The notes under the pieces were generated by a model. It saw only the letters and a program-made list of their open reading frames with translations. It was not told where the DNA came from and did no database searches. DNA of 64,000 bases from Amycolatopsis sp. CA-128772 (GTDB lineage: Bacteria > Actinomycetota > Actinomycetes > Mycobacteriales > Pseudonocardiaceae). Each line of letters begins with the position of its first letter. Position 1 is the first letter of the stretch. The stretch spans positions 50,408 through 114,407 of the forward strand of contig NZ_PPHG01000091.1 of NCBI RefSeq assembly GCF_002904295.1. Reading direction: 5' to 3'. This document shows, one piece after another, positions 50,842 through 58,419 of this stretch. The position numbers and the translations under genes were made by a program.

Positions 50842-51071
50842 GCAGTTTCTCCTCGTCAGGCGCTGCTCCTGCGCCGGGTACGCGCCTGTTGTCTCAAGCG
50901 GCATCCGTGTCACCGCGCCTTCCGCGGCACGGGGCCGGACCCCGCACCGGACACGGTCCAGGCAACTCCGGCGCCAACCCTAACCCAGGAAGCGGCCGCG
51001 CCCGCCACGGCCGCCGCTCTTTCGCGTGGACTGCTCACCTGCGATCAAATCCTGCCTGTTCAGCGCGCTGC

Positions 51072-51380
51072 TCAGTGCGCACTCATCGCCTTGCGGGCGG
51101 CCCTGCGCTGGCGCAGGAACAGCTGCCGCCGCTCGATCTCGCCGAGGCCGCCCCAGATGCCGTAGGGCTCCTGTACGGTCATCGCGTGCGTGCGGCACTG
51201 GGCCAGGACCGGACAGGTCTGGCAGATGGCCTTGGCCCGCGACTCACGCCGCTCCCGCGCCGAACCCCGCTCGTTGTCCGTGTGGAAGAAAAGGCTGCTG
51301 TCCGCACCCCGGCAAGAGCCGCGCAGCTGCCATTCCCACTCTTCAGCAACCACGTTGGGCAGCCGGCTCACGTCAGCCAT
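51072..51380 (-). CDS. WhiB-family protein (WhiB3/WhiD-like)
   Basis: 102 residues from ATG 51380 (MADVSRLPN). The four iron-sulfur Cys residues are in GSCRGADS, ICQTCPVLAQC, and GIWGG forms the conserved turn. WQLRGSCRGADSSLFFH and AMTVQEPYGIWGG match the WhiB3/WhiD subfamily, which senses redox or nitric oxide and binds sigma factor region 4 (family knowledge). The basic C-terminal tail RRQLFLRQRRAARKA would contact DNA. The location between STAS and RsbW/SigF genes suggests a shared stress role. Confidence 0.95.
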   Translation of the reverse strand: MADVSRLPNVVAEEWEWQLRGSCRGADSSLFFHTDNERGSARERRESRAKAICQTCPVLAQCRTHAMTVQEPYGIWGGLGEIERRQLFLRQRRAARKAMSAH

Positions 51381-51451
51381 GTTGTCCCTGCCTTTCCCAG
51401 GATCTCCCGTGTCGACCGCTACATGCCCGCCGGTGGAGCGGATCAAACCCG

Positions 51452-51478
51452 GGTTTGGTTTGCTCACACCACGGGCAT
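51452..51478 (+). promoter_or_regulatory. SigF/SigB-type promoter of rsbW-sigF
   Basis: GGTTT (51452-51456), 16-bp spacer, GGGCAT (51473-51478). This matches the GTTT-N14-18-GGGTAT class recognised by SigF/SigB with one -10 mismatch. The start codon of rsbW lies 65 bp downstream, so autoregulation is likely. Confidence 0.65.
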
Positions 51479-51542
51479 CTCGCTGCCGGGCGTGGAGGAC
51501 ACCGCCGATCCCCTGGAGCGCGAGCCGGAGAAAGGAACAAAC

Positions 51543-51959
51543 GTGGAGGACAACGCCCCGCTCGTCCCGGAAGGCGCGCAGGTCATCGAGGTGCGGACCG
51601 CAGCGATTCCGCACGTCGTACCCACCCTGCGAACCATCGTGGCCGACATCGCGATGCGCCAGGATTTCGACCTCGACGCCGTCGAGGACCTCCGGATGGC
51701 GGTGGACGAAGCCTGCTCACTGTTGCTTCCCGCCAGCTCGGACGGCCGCCTGACCTGCGTCTTCTCCTGGCGCGGGCCGCGCATCGAGGTCTCCGTGTCG
51801 GTACTGGCCGACAGCGCGGACCACGAGGACGACGCCGGCCTGTCGTGGCAGCTGCTCACCGCGCTCGCGACGACCGCCGAACGCACGATCACCCCCGAGA
51901 ACGGGCGCTACCTGTCCCGGGTCGACCTCGTCCGGGAGAGCCAGGCGGCGGACTCGTGA
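51543..51959 (+). CDS. rsbW: RsbW-type anti-sigma kinase
   Basis: 138 residues from GTG 51543, with AAAGGA upstream. A GHKL-like fold resembling RsbW/UsfX: the N-box analogue is DLDAVEDLRMAVDEACSLLLP. The Asn normally in the N-box is not obvious, so kinase activity is less certain than sigma binding. The stop overlaps the sigma gene start as GTGA, giving equal synthesis of the antagonist and sigma. A SigF-type promoter precedes it. Confidence 0.88.
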   Translation: MEDNAPLVPEGAQVIEVRTAAIPHVVPTLRTIVADIAMRQDFDLDAVEDLRMAVDEACSLLLPASSDGRLTCVFSWRGPRIEVSVSVLADSADHEDDAGLSWQLLTALATTAERTITPENGRYLSRVDLVRESQAADS

Positions 51960-52735
51960 GCGATCCCGCCGGGAGCAGCGGGAGCGACCTCGACGTCAGC
52001 GCGCTGTTCACCCAACTCGCGGCCGCGGGCGCGAACTCGCCCGAGCGCGAGCGCATCCGCGACACCCTCGTGCGCGCGCACCTGGAGCTGGCGCGCAACC
52101 TCGCCCGGAAGTTCCGCAACCGCGACGAGGCGATGGAGGATCTCATCCAGATCGCCACGGTCGGCCTGATCCACGCCGTCGACCGGTTCGACCCCGAACA
52201 GGGGACGGACTTCCTGGCCTTCGCCGTGCCGACCATCTCCGGCGAACTGCGGCACCACTTCCGGGACAACAGCTGGTCGGTGCGGGTGCCGCGGCGGCTC
52301 AAGGAGCTGAACGCGAACATCTCCGCCGCGCGTGAAGAGCTCACCGTGCAGCTCTCGCGCGCGCCGAAGCCGAGTGAGATCGCCGCCCGCGTCGGGGTGC
52401 CCGTCGAAGACGTCTACGAAGGTCTTCGAGCCGGTCAGGGCCGCTACGGCGCTTCGCTGGACCACCTGCTGGAGAACGCGGCACACACCCGGTTCGGGGC
52501 GCCCGACGCCGAGCTGGGCCAGGCCGAGCTGCGCGAGGCGCTGCGCCCGATGCTGGAGAGCCTGCCGGAGCGGGAACGCAAGATCGTCGCGCTGCGGTTC
52601 GGCTCGGGAATGAGCCAATCGGACATCGCGCGCCGCGTCGGGGTGTCCCAGATGCAAGTGTCCCGGCTACTCGCTGCGACGCTCAAGAAGCTGCGGTCCG
52701 GTCTGGACGAATCCGAGCTGGCCGACGGCACCTGA
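51956..52735 (+). CDS. sigF: SigF/SigB-family RNA polymerase sigma factor
   Basis: 259 residues from GTG 51956. Region 2 is AHLELARNLARKFRNRDEAMEDLIQIATVGLIHAVDRFDPEQGTDF (seen in full), region 3 has WSVRVPRRLKELN, and region 4 is MSQSDIARRVGVSQMQVSRLLAA. This three-region layout without region 1 is typical of the general-stress and sporulation SigB/SigF group. It is coupled to rsbW. A GGGTAT element follows at 52754. Confidence 0.94.
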   Translation: MSDPAGSSGSDLDVSALFTQLAAAGANSPERERIRDTLVRAHLELARNLARKFRNRDEAMEDLIQIATVGLIHAVDRFDPEQGTDFLAFAVPTISGELRHHFRDNSWSVRVPRRLKELNANISAAREELTVQLSRAPKPSEIAARVGVPVEDVYEGLRAGQGRYGASLDHLLENAAHTRFGAPDAELGQAELREALRPMLESLPERERKIVALRFGSGMSQSDIARRVGVSQMQVSRLLAATLKKLRSGLDESELADGT

Positions 52736-52753
52736 TTAGCCGAACAACCGCCT

Positions 52754-52759
52754 GGGTAT
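52754..52759 (+). promoter_or_regulatory. Possible SigF-type -10 element before the second HATPase gene
   Basis: GGGTAT fits the SigF/SigB -10 exactly, but the -35 position (TGATT at 52733-52737, 16 bp upstream) matches weakly. The start codon is about 40 bp downstream. Confidence 0.35.
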
Positions 52760-52797
52760 TTGGCGGGCGGTGCCGAACTCACTGGGAGGGGGACCGG

Positions 52798-53217
52798 ATG
52801 ACGACGTCGAGGATGCCGCAGCGGGCAGCTGCGCCGGCCGCCCCGCTGAGGGTGCTCCTCCCCGCTGACGTCACGGCTCCGGCGTTGGCCCGGCACGCGG
52901 TGCGGAACGCGCTGCTCGGCTTCGGCCTGCAGGAGTGCCAGTTCGACGACGTCCTGCTGGCGACGTCGGAGCTGGTCACCAACGCCTTCGAGCACGGCGA
53001 CCGGCCGCAGCGGCTCGAGCTGGAGTACGCCGGCGGGCCATTGACGCTGCGGGTGCACGACACCGGGCGGCAGCTGCCCGAGCTGCGGGCGCCGTCCCCG
53101 GCCGAGGCCCGCAGCCGGGGGCTCGTCCTGGTGCAGGCGCTGTCGCTGGACTGGGGCTTCGAACGCTGTCCCGGCGGCAAGTACGTCTGGGCGGTTTTCC
53201 AGCTCCCGCCCGCCTGA
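52798..53217 (+). CDS. ATP-binding (HATPase_c) anti-sigma-type regulatory protein
   Basis: 139 residues from ATG 52798, with GGGAGGGGG upstream. The GHKL N-box is clear (LATSELVTNAFEHG, near residues 57-70), followed by LRVHDTGRQLPEL (G1-like box) and RSRGLVLVQALS (G2-like box). Unlike the RsbW next to SigF, it keeps the Glu and Asn of an active kinase. It may phosphorylate the STAS protein encoded at 50488 (inference). Confidence 0.87.
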   Translation: MTTSRMPQRAAAPAAPLRVLLPADVTAPALARHAVRNALLGFGLQECQFDDVLLATSELVTNAFEHGDRPQRLELEYAGGPLTLRVHDTGRQLPELRAPSPAEARSRGLVLVQALSLDWGFERCPGGKYVWAVFQLPPA

Positions 53218-53703
53218 TCAGCGCACCTTCCGCGCGGCCGCGGTCTCGCCGATCCGGTCCCGGAACGGCTTCCGGTCGAGGGCCTCGACGATCGCGTCCA
53301 GCAGGGCCCGCAGCGAATACGGCAGCTCGGCCTCCAGCGCCGCCGCCGCTTCGGTCGTCGCCGCCCACTCCGCCTCGATCAGCGGCAGCAGGTCACGGGT
53401 CTTCGCGGTGAGCGACACGATCCGCTGCCGGGCGTCGGCGCCCGGTTCGAGGGTCACCAGGCCGGCCCGGCTCATCTGCGCGACGGTCTGGCTGGCCGCC
53501 GAGTGCGTCACGCGCATCTCCGCGGCGAGGTCCCGGATGGCCAGCGGGCCCCGCGCCAGCAGGGCCCGGACCACCGGCGAGTACCGCGGCCGGTAGTCCT
53601 CGAGGCCGATGTCGGCGAGGAACCGCGCGACGTCGCCGTCGAGGATCTCCAGGACGTGCCGCAGCCGGGTCCCCAGCCCGTCCGGACCCGAAGTCATGGC
53701 CAT
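53218..53703 (-). CDS. MarR-family regulator
   Basis: 161 residues from ATG 53703 (an ATG at 53697 is also possible). Winged-helix region: LAIRDLAAEMRVTHSAASQTVAQMSRAGLVTLEPGADARQRIVSL. It ends 1 bp from the convergent HATPase stop and diverges from an aldo/keto reductase gene, its likely target. No ligand-specific residue pattern was recognised. Confidence 0.9.
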   Translation of the reverse strand: MAMTSGPDGLGTRLRHVLEILDGDVARFLADIGLEDYRPRYSPVVRALLARGPLAIRDLAAEMRVTHSAASQTVAQMSRAGLVTLEPGADARQRIVSLTAKTRDLLPLIEAEWAATTEAAAALEAELPYSLRALLDAIVEALDRKPFRDRIGETAAARKVR

Positions 53704-53744
53704 GACGGCCGATCATAGGCGGGCGCGTGTGCTTGGATCGCGGC

Positions 53745-54722
53745 ATGGAGAACCGCAAGATCGCCCGTCTGGGCCGTGAGGTGTCCGTCATCGGGCTCGG
53801 CTGCTGGCAGCTCGGCGCGGACTGGGGCGAGGTCGACGAGAACGACGCGCTGGCCGTGCTGCACGCGGCCGCTGACAACGGTGTCACCTTCTTCGACACC
53901 GCCGACGTCTACGGCGACGGCCGCAGCGAACGGCTGGTCGGCCGGTTCCTCGCCGAGCGCGGCGACGTGTTCGTGGCGACCAAGATGGGCCGCCGGGTCG
54001 AGCAGGTGCCGGAGAACTACGTCGCCGAGAACTTCCGCGAATGGAACGACCGGTCGCGCCGCAACCTCGGCGTCGACTCGCTCGACCTGGTCCAGCTGCA
54101 CTGCCCGCCGACGCCGGTGTACTCCTCGGACGCCGTGTACGACGCCCTGGACGCGATGGTCGACGAGGGCCGCATCAAGGCGTACGGCGTGAGCGTCGAG
54201 ACGGCCGAGGAGGCGCTGACGGCGCTGGCGCGGCCGCACGTGGCTTCCGTCCAGATCATCCTCAACTGCCTGCGGCTCAAGCCCCTGGAGCGCGTGCTGC
54301 CCGCGGCGGTGGCGGCGGGCGCCGGGATCATCGCGCGGGTGCCGCTGGCGTCGGGCCTGCTGTCCGGGCGCTACACCGCGCAGACGACGTTCGCCGAGAA
54401 CGACCACCGCAACTTCAACCGCCACGGCGAGGCGTTCGACGTCGGCGAGACCTTCTCCGGCGTGCCGTACGAGGCCGGGCTGGAGGCCGTCGAGCGGCTG
54501 CGCGGGCTGGTGCCGGCCGGGCAGACGCTGGCGCAGTTCGCGTTGCGCTGGATCATCGACCAGCCGGGCGTGAGCACGGTGATCCCGGGCGCCCGCAACG
54601 CGGAGCAGGCGGCGGCGAACACCGCGGCGGCCGCACTGCCCCCGCTGTCCGCGGAAGCCGCCGCCGGCGTCCGCGAAACCTACGACGAGCTGATCCGGCC
54701 GCTGGTGCACGATCGCTGGTAA
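53745..54722 (+). CDS. Aldo/keto reductase
   Basis: 325 residues from ATG 53745. TIM-barrel AKR motifs: GLGCWQLGADWG, VTFFDTADVYGDGRSERLVG with catalytic Asp and Tyr, the Lys of FVATKMG, and LDLVQLHCPP with the His. The C-terminal QFALRWIIDQPGVSTVIPGARN is the cofactor site. Cytosolic NADPH-dependent reductase, substrate unknown. It is followed 18 bp later by a nitroreductase gene. Confidence 0.93.
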   Translation: MENRKIARLGREVSVIGLGCWQLGADWGEVDENDALAVLHAAADNGVTFFDTADVYGDGRSERLVGRFLAERGDVFVATKMGRRVEQVPENYVAENFREWNDRSRRNLGVDSLDLVQLHCPPTPVYSSDAVYDALDAMVDEGRIKAYGVSVETAEEALTALARPHVASVQIILNCLRLKPLERVLPAAVAAGAGIIARVPLASGLLSGRYTAQTTFAENDHRNFNRHGEAFDVGETFSGVPYEAGLEAVERLRGLVPAGQTLAQFALRWIIDQPGVSTVIPGARNAEQAAANTAAAALPPLSAEAAAGVRETYDELIRPLVHDRW

Positions 54723-54740
54723 GCCCGGCATGATGGGCCG

Positions 54741-55379
54741 ATGATGACGCCCGAAGAGCTCCTGACGACCACCAGGACCGTCCGCAAGCGGCTCGACCTC
54801 GAGCGCCCGGTGCCGCTCGACCTGGTGAAGCACTGCGTGCAGGTGGCCCTGCAGGCGCCGAGCGGTTCGAACACGCAGCGGTGGCAGTGGCTGGTGGTCA
54901 CCGACGCCGGCCGCCGCGCCGCGCTCGGCGCGATCTACCGGCGGGCGTGCCAGGAGTACCTGGAGTCGGCGCGGGCGGCGGGCAAGCTGTTCGCCGACGA
55001 CCCCGAGCGGTCGAAGGTGCAGCAGCGCGTCGGCGACAGCGTCGCGTACCTGGCCGACCGGATGGGTGACGTCCCGGTGCTCGTCGTCCCCTGCCTGGAG
55101 ACGGAGTCGACGGAGCTGCCGGCGGGCAACCAGGCCGGCCTCTGGGCGTCGTTGCTGCCGGCGGTGTGGAGCTTCATGCTCGCGGCGCGCTCGGTGACGC
55201 TGGGCACGGCGTGGACGACGCTGCACCTGAAGTACGAGCAGGAGGCGGCGGAGGTGCTGGAGCTGCCGAAGAACGTGCACCAGGCGGCGTTGATCCCGAC
55301 GGCGTTCTACACGGGCGAGACGTTCAAGCCGGCGGCGCGGCAGCCGCTGGAGGAGGTCCTGCACCTCGACCGCTGGTGA
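54741..55379 (+). CDS. Nitroreductase-family flavoprotein
   Basis: 212 residues from ATG 54741. FMN-binding Arg in TRTVRKRLDLERPV, then ALQAPSGSNTQRWQWLVV and a C-terminal PKNVHQAALIPTAFYTG, all typical of nitro/FMN reductases. Coupled to the next gene by GTGA. Together with the aldo/keto reductase this makes a small redox operon. Confidence 0.92.
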   Translation: MMTPEELLTTTRTVRKRLDLERPVPLDLVKHCVQVALQAPSGSNTQRWQWLVVTDAGRRAALGAIYRRACQEYLESARAAGKLFADDPERSKVQQRVGDSVAYLADRMGDVPVLVVPCLETESTELPAGNQAGLWASLLPAVWSFMLAARSVTLGTAWTTLHLKYEQEAAEVLELPKNVHQAALIPTAFYTGETFKPAARQPLEEVLHLDRW

Positions 55380-55924
55380 ACTGGGACGGCGTCCGGGAGC
55401 GGCTGGCCGGCCTGGCCGCCGCCGACCCGGGGTTCGAACGGTTCGGCGCGCGCGAGCACGAGTACCGGCTCGGGCCGCCGAAGCCGGAGGCGGAACTCGA
55501 GGAGTTCGAGACCCGGCACGGCGTGACGTTGCCGGAGGACTACCGGGACTTCCTGTTGACCGCCGGCGAACAGGGCGCCGGGCCGTACTACGGCCTCTAC
55601 TCGCTCGGCGCACCGGAGTGCCCCTTCGAGGACGAGTGGCGGCCCGGCTTCCTGTCGGCACCGTTCCCGCACACGAGCGCGTGGAACCGCGCCGAGCACC
55701 ACCCGGCCGAAAACGAGATCCCGGACGCGCTGTACGAGGACCAGCGCTGGATCGCCGGTTCGCTGAAGCTGTGCCACTTCGGCTGCGGCGCGTACTTCCG
55801 GTTGGTCGTGACCGGGCCGGAACGGGGGCGGCTGTGGTTCGACGACCGCGGCTCCGACGGCGGCATCTCGCCCGTCGGCACGGGCTTTCGCGAGTGGTAC
55901 TCGGAGTGGCTCGACCGTCCGTGA
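55376..55924 (+). CDS. SMI1/KNR4 (SUKH) family protein
   Basis: 182 residues from GTG 55376, overlapping the nitroreductase stop. SUKH features: PPKPEAELEEFETRHGVTLPEDYRDFLLTAGEQGAGPYYGLYSL, then CHFGCGAYFRLVVTG and the strand GRLWFDDRGSDGGISPV. SUKH proteins often serve as immunity proteins to nuclease toxins, but no toxin gene is adjacent, so the role here is open. A strong hairpin follows the stop. Confidence 0.9.
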   Translation: MNWDGVRERLAGLAAADPGFERFGAREHEYRLGPPKPEAELEEFETRHGVTLPEDYRDFLLTAGEQGAGPYYGLYSLGAPECPFEDEWRPGFLSAPFPHTSAWNRAEHHPAENEIPDALYEDQRWIAGSLKLCHFGCGAYFRLVVTGPERGRLWFDDRGSDGGISPVGTGFREWYSEWLDRP

Positions 55925-55925
55925 C

Positions 55926-55968
55926 GGCCTCCTTGCCGGGGCAGATGGGGGACGTCGGCAAGGAGGCC
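55926..55968. terminator. Hairpin terminator with GGCCTCCTTGCCG arms
   Basis: 13-bp arms GGCCTCCTTGCCG (55926-55938) and CGGCAAGGAGGCC (55956-55968) around 17 bases. The same arm sequence is reused at 62254-62292. Confidence 0.8.
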
Positions 55969-55995
55969 TTCACGGCCTTTCGGCGGCCAGGTGGT

Positions 55996-56730
55996 CTAGC
56001 GCACGGTGAGCGTGAGCCGCTGGATGCCCCAGGCGTCGGCCTGGGCGCCCGGTAGCCAGACGTCGACGATGTCGCCGGAGATCCAGCTGCCGATGTCGGC
56101 GGCGAAGCACTCGCCGTAGCCGGGGACGGAGAACCGGGTGCCCCACGGGATGGTGCGGGTGTCGACGGCGCAAAAACCCGGCCCGGCGGTGTACCCCAAG
56201 GCCGTCTGAGCGACGTCGTTGTACGACGTCACGCGGTAGTTCAGCGTGGTGCCGGCCGGGACGCGGTAGGGCGCCAGCCGGTTCCCGCCGTCGAGGCGGT
56301 AGGCGGTCGAGATCTGGCCGAGCGAGCCCGGCGAGTTGTCCTCCGCCGTCATCGCGTAGAGCTGGTAATTCGCGTTCTGGCACGGGCTCGCGTCGGTGAC
56401 CGTGAGCGTCGGCTGGCCCCAGTCGCTGATCCACTGCAGGGCCTGGCCGTTGCGGAATGCACGGTAGGCCTTTGCGCCGGCGACCCGGGCGAAGGCGAAG
56501 GTGACCTTGCCGTCGGTGCCCAGTCCCCCGCTGACCGAGCCGGGCGCGGGCAGGCGGTTGCTCACGTCGACGGCGCCGACGAGCGCACCGGGGCCGTGCC
56601 CGCCGGTGACCGGTCGGTCCGGGATCGGGCCGGGGTAGAAGTGCTGGCAGGCGGACAAAGCGGCGGAGGCCGCGGGAGCGACGAGCACGCTCGCGAAGAC
56701 GGTCAGCGCGAGGAGGTGAGCGAGACGCAT
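55996..56730 (-). CDS. Secreted protein with C-terminal 3D domain
   Basis: 244 residues from ATG 56730. Signal peptide MRLAHLLALTVFASVLV with cleavage near ASA. The first two thirds look like a fibronectin-type beta region (VTFAFARVAGAKAYRAF). The C-terminal third is a 3D (double-psi barrel, MltA/Ebr-like) domain: TSYNDVAQTALGYT, AVDTRTIPWGTRFSVPGYG and AADIGSWISGDIVDVWL hold its three Asp positions. Probably acts on cell-wall glycan. A GGTCTAGACC palindrome lies about 100 bp upstream. Confidence 0.85.
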   Translation of the reverse strand: MRLAHLLALTVFASVLVAPAASAALSACQHFYPGPIPDRPVTGGHGPGALVGAVDVSNRLPAPGSVSGGLGTDGKVTFAFARVAGAKAYRAFRNGQALQWISDWGQPTLTVTDASPCQNANYQLYAMTAEDNSPGSLGQISTAYRLDGGNRLAPYRVPAGTTLNYRVTSYNDVAQTALGYTAGPGFCAVDTRTIPWGTRFSVPGYGECFAADIGSWISGDIVDVWLPGAQADAWGIQRLTLTVR

Positions 56731-56825
56731 GACGGGGAACCTCCATGGCGGGGACCGGGGTGGAGGTGACGCGAGCGGGTTCGCCGCTGCTCACGACGTT
56801 AAGTGGCCTGAACCACTCCGTCAAT

Positions 56826-56837
56826 AGGTCTAGACCT
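56826..56837. promoter_or_regulatory. DasR-type (dre-like) palindrome AGGTCTAGACCT
   Basis: A perfect 12-bp palindrome with the GGTCTAGACC core of the DasR responsive element, about 100 bp upstream of the 3D-domain gene start on the minus strand. A second core copy is at 19899-19908. Confidence 0.5.
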
Positions 56838-56857
56838 TTAATCGCCGATCGGCGCAG

Positions 56858-57559
56858 TCAGAGGTAACTCACCAGCCGGTCGGCCAGTGCGGCCGGGTGG
56901 CTGAGGGGCACGCAGTGCGGGCCGTCGAGCTCGTCCGGCTCGATCCCGAGGCGCTCGCGCGCCACCCGCCGCTGGAAGTCCGGGACGAAGAACCGGTCGT
57001 CGCGCGCGAGCAGCACCCGGGTCGGCACGTCCGGGTGGCCCGGCACCCGCGGCTTTCGGGGGTGCCGGGTGGCGGAGCCCCCGGCCTGGGGCGGAGCCAC
57101 GGGCGGGCACAGCCACGGCTCGTCCCACTCCTTGCTGACCTGCTCGCGCCCGTGCGCCTGGCACGCCTCGGCGAGGGGCGCCGGGACGCCGTTGAAGAAC
57201 TGCTCGGTCTCGCTGAGCCCCTTCGGCGCCTCGAAACCGGTGTTGCCCCACCACCGGCCCGGCGGCTCCCCCGGCGCCGGGATCATCCCGGCCAGGTACA
57301 CCAGCAGCCGCGCCCGGACCTTCGCCGCGACCAGCGGCGCGGTGAACCCGCCGTAGGAGTGGCCGACGACGGCGACGTCCGTGCGGTCGCCGAGGGCGGC
57401 CACCACCGTCTCGGTGAACTCCGCCAGCCCGGACTCGGGGTCGGTGATCGGCAGGTCGGGGGCGATGGCGTCGTGCCCGCGAGCGGCCAGCTCCGGGATC
57501 AGCAGGTGGAAGTCCCAGCCGCTGCCGCCGCCTCCGTGGACCAGCGCGAAAGTCGTCAC
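56858..57559 (-). CDS. Alpha/beta hydrolase carrying an in-frame copy of the dispersed repeat
   Basis: 233 residues from GTG 57559. Family motifs: LVHGGGGSGWDFHLL, nucleophile elbow VVGHSYGGFTAP, catalytic Asp in LLARDDRFF and His in DGPHCVPLSHP, as in the EstC/salicylate-esterase-like group. Between WLCPPVAP and VPGHPDVPT an extra 15 residues (PQAGGSATRHPRKPR) are encoded by the dispersed repeat (57051-57103) without breaking the frame. The catalytic parts on either side are intact, so the protein may still work. Confidence 0.85.
   Translation of the reverse strand: MTTFALVHGGGGSGWDFHLLIPELAARGHDAIAPDLPITDPESGLAEFTETVVAALGDRTDVAVVGHSYGGFTAPLVAAKVRARLLVYLAGMIPAPGEPPGRWWGNTGFEAPKGLSETEQFFNGVPAPLAEACQAHGREQVSKEWDEPWLCPPVAPPQAGGSATRHPRKPRVPGHPDVPTRVLLARDDRFFVPDFQRRVARERLGIEPDELDGPHCVPLSHPAALADRLVSYL
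57051..57103 (+). repeat. Dispersed GC-rich repeat, copy B (inside a coding region)
   Basis: CTTTCGGGGGTGCCGGGTGG followed by CGGAGCCCCCGGCCTGGGGC and GGAGCCACGGG, aligned to copies A (35602-35650) and C (5009-5066). It lies within the alpha/beta hydrolase gene on the opposite strand. Confidence 0.8.
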
Positions 57560-57569
57560 GCGGGCCAGC

Positions 57570-58241
57570 TCAGCAGCGGCGCAGCATGTCGGTCAAGGCG
57601 GTCTTCTCGGCCTGCGTGATGGACAGGCCGTAGTAGTGCTTCACGACGATCCAGTCGGTCGCGTAGGTGCACCAGAAGGCCACCAGCGGCGGCTTCCACT
57701 GGTCGGGCGCCTTGTCGCTCTTCTGCTGGTTGACGTTGTCGGTGACGGCGAACAGCTGGGGCCGGGTCAGGTCGTTGGCGAACTGCTCGCGCTTCTCGGT
57801 CGTCCACGACTTCGCGCCGCTCGCCCACGCCTGCCCGAGCGGGACCATGTGGTCGATGTCGAGGTCGGTGGCCTTGGTCCAGGTCTCGTCGTCGTAGACG
57901 CTGGTCCAGCTCCCGGACGTCGGCTTGCAGTCCTTGTCGGTCTTGACGTCCTTGCCGTCGCGCTTGAGGACGACCTCGCGGGTGTCGCAGCCGGATCCCT
58001 GGCTGTCCCAGTGCGGGAACTTCTCGCGCGAGTAGCCGTCCATCGAGGTGCGGGCGGCGATGGTCAGCTCGTCAAGCTGCTTCTGCGCGTCGCCCGCGCT
58101 GACCGGGACCGGCGCCGAAGACGGCGGCGGGGCTGCGCCCGCGCCCCTCGTCGCCCAGTACCCGAAGAGCGCGACGGCCAAAACCGCGATTACCAGCAGG
58201 GTTCGCTGCGTCACGCTCAGCCGAAAGCGTCGGGCCGCCAC
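57570..58241 (-). CDS. Membrane-anchored or exported HNH (DUF1524) nuclease
   Basis: 223 residues from GTG 58241. An N-terminal hydrophobic segment (TLLVIAVLAVALFGYW) is followed by a Pro/Ser linker and a DUF1524 nuclease domain. The HNH core is DLDIDHMVPLGQAWASGA, with later Asn in LFAVTDNVNQQKSDKAP and a C-terminal VKHYYGLSI. Cys residues may form disulfides. Such proteins are frequent in actinomycetes and probably degrade external DNA (family inference). It lies 10 bp upstream of the alpha/beta hydrolase gene on the same strand. Confidence 0.87.
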   Translation of the reverse strand: MAARRFRLSVTQRTLLVIAVLAVALFGYWATRGAGAAPPPSSAPVPVSAGDAQKQLDELTIAARTSMDGYSREKFPHWDSQGSGCDTREVVLKRDGKDVKTDKDCKPTSGSWTSVYDDETWTKATDLDIDHMVPLGQAWASGAKSWTTEKREQFANDLTRPQLFAVTDNVNQQKSDKAPDQWKPPLVAFWCTYATDWIVVKHYYGLSITQAEKTALTDMLRRC

Positions 58242-58419
58242 GATTTTCTCCTCTCACCTGCGCCGTCGCGCGGCGTAGTCTCACCTCTGCCGGCGCGGGA
58301 CAACCGCGCCGACACGATGACCTGGCGCGAATGTGACGTCGCCCACCCACGGCGGAGCTGTCACACGGAGCCGATCAACTGCGACTACCGGAGCAGGACC
58401 CATCCGGAGGGAGCAGCCG

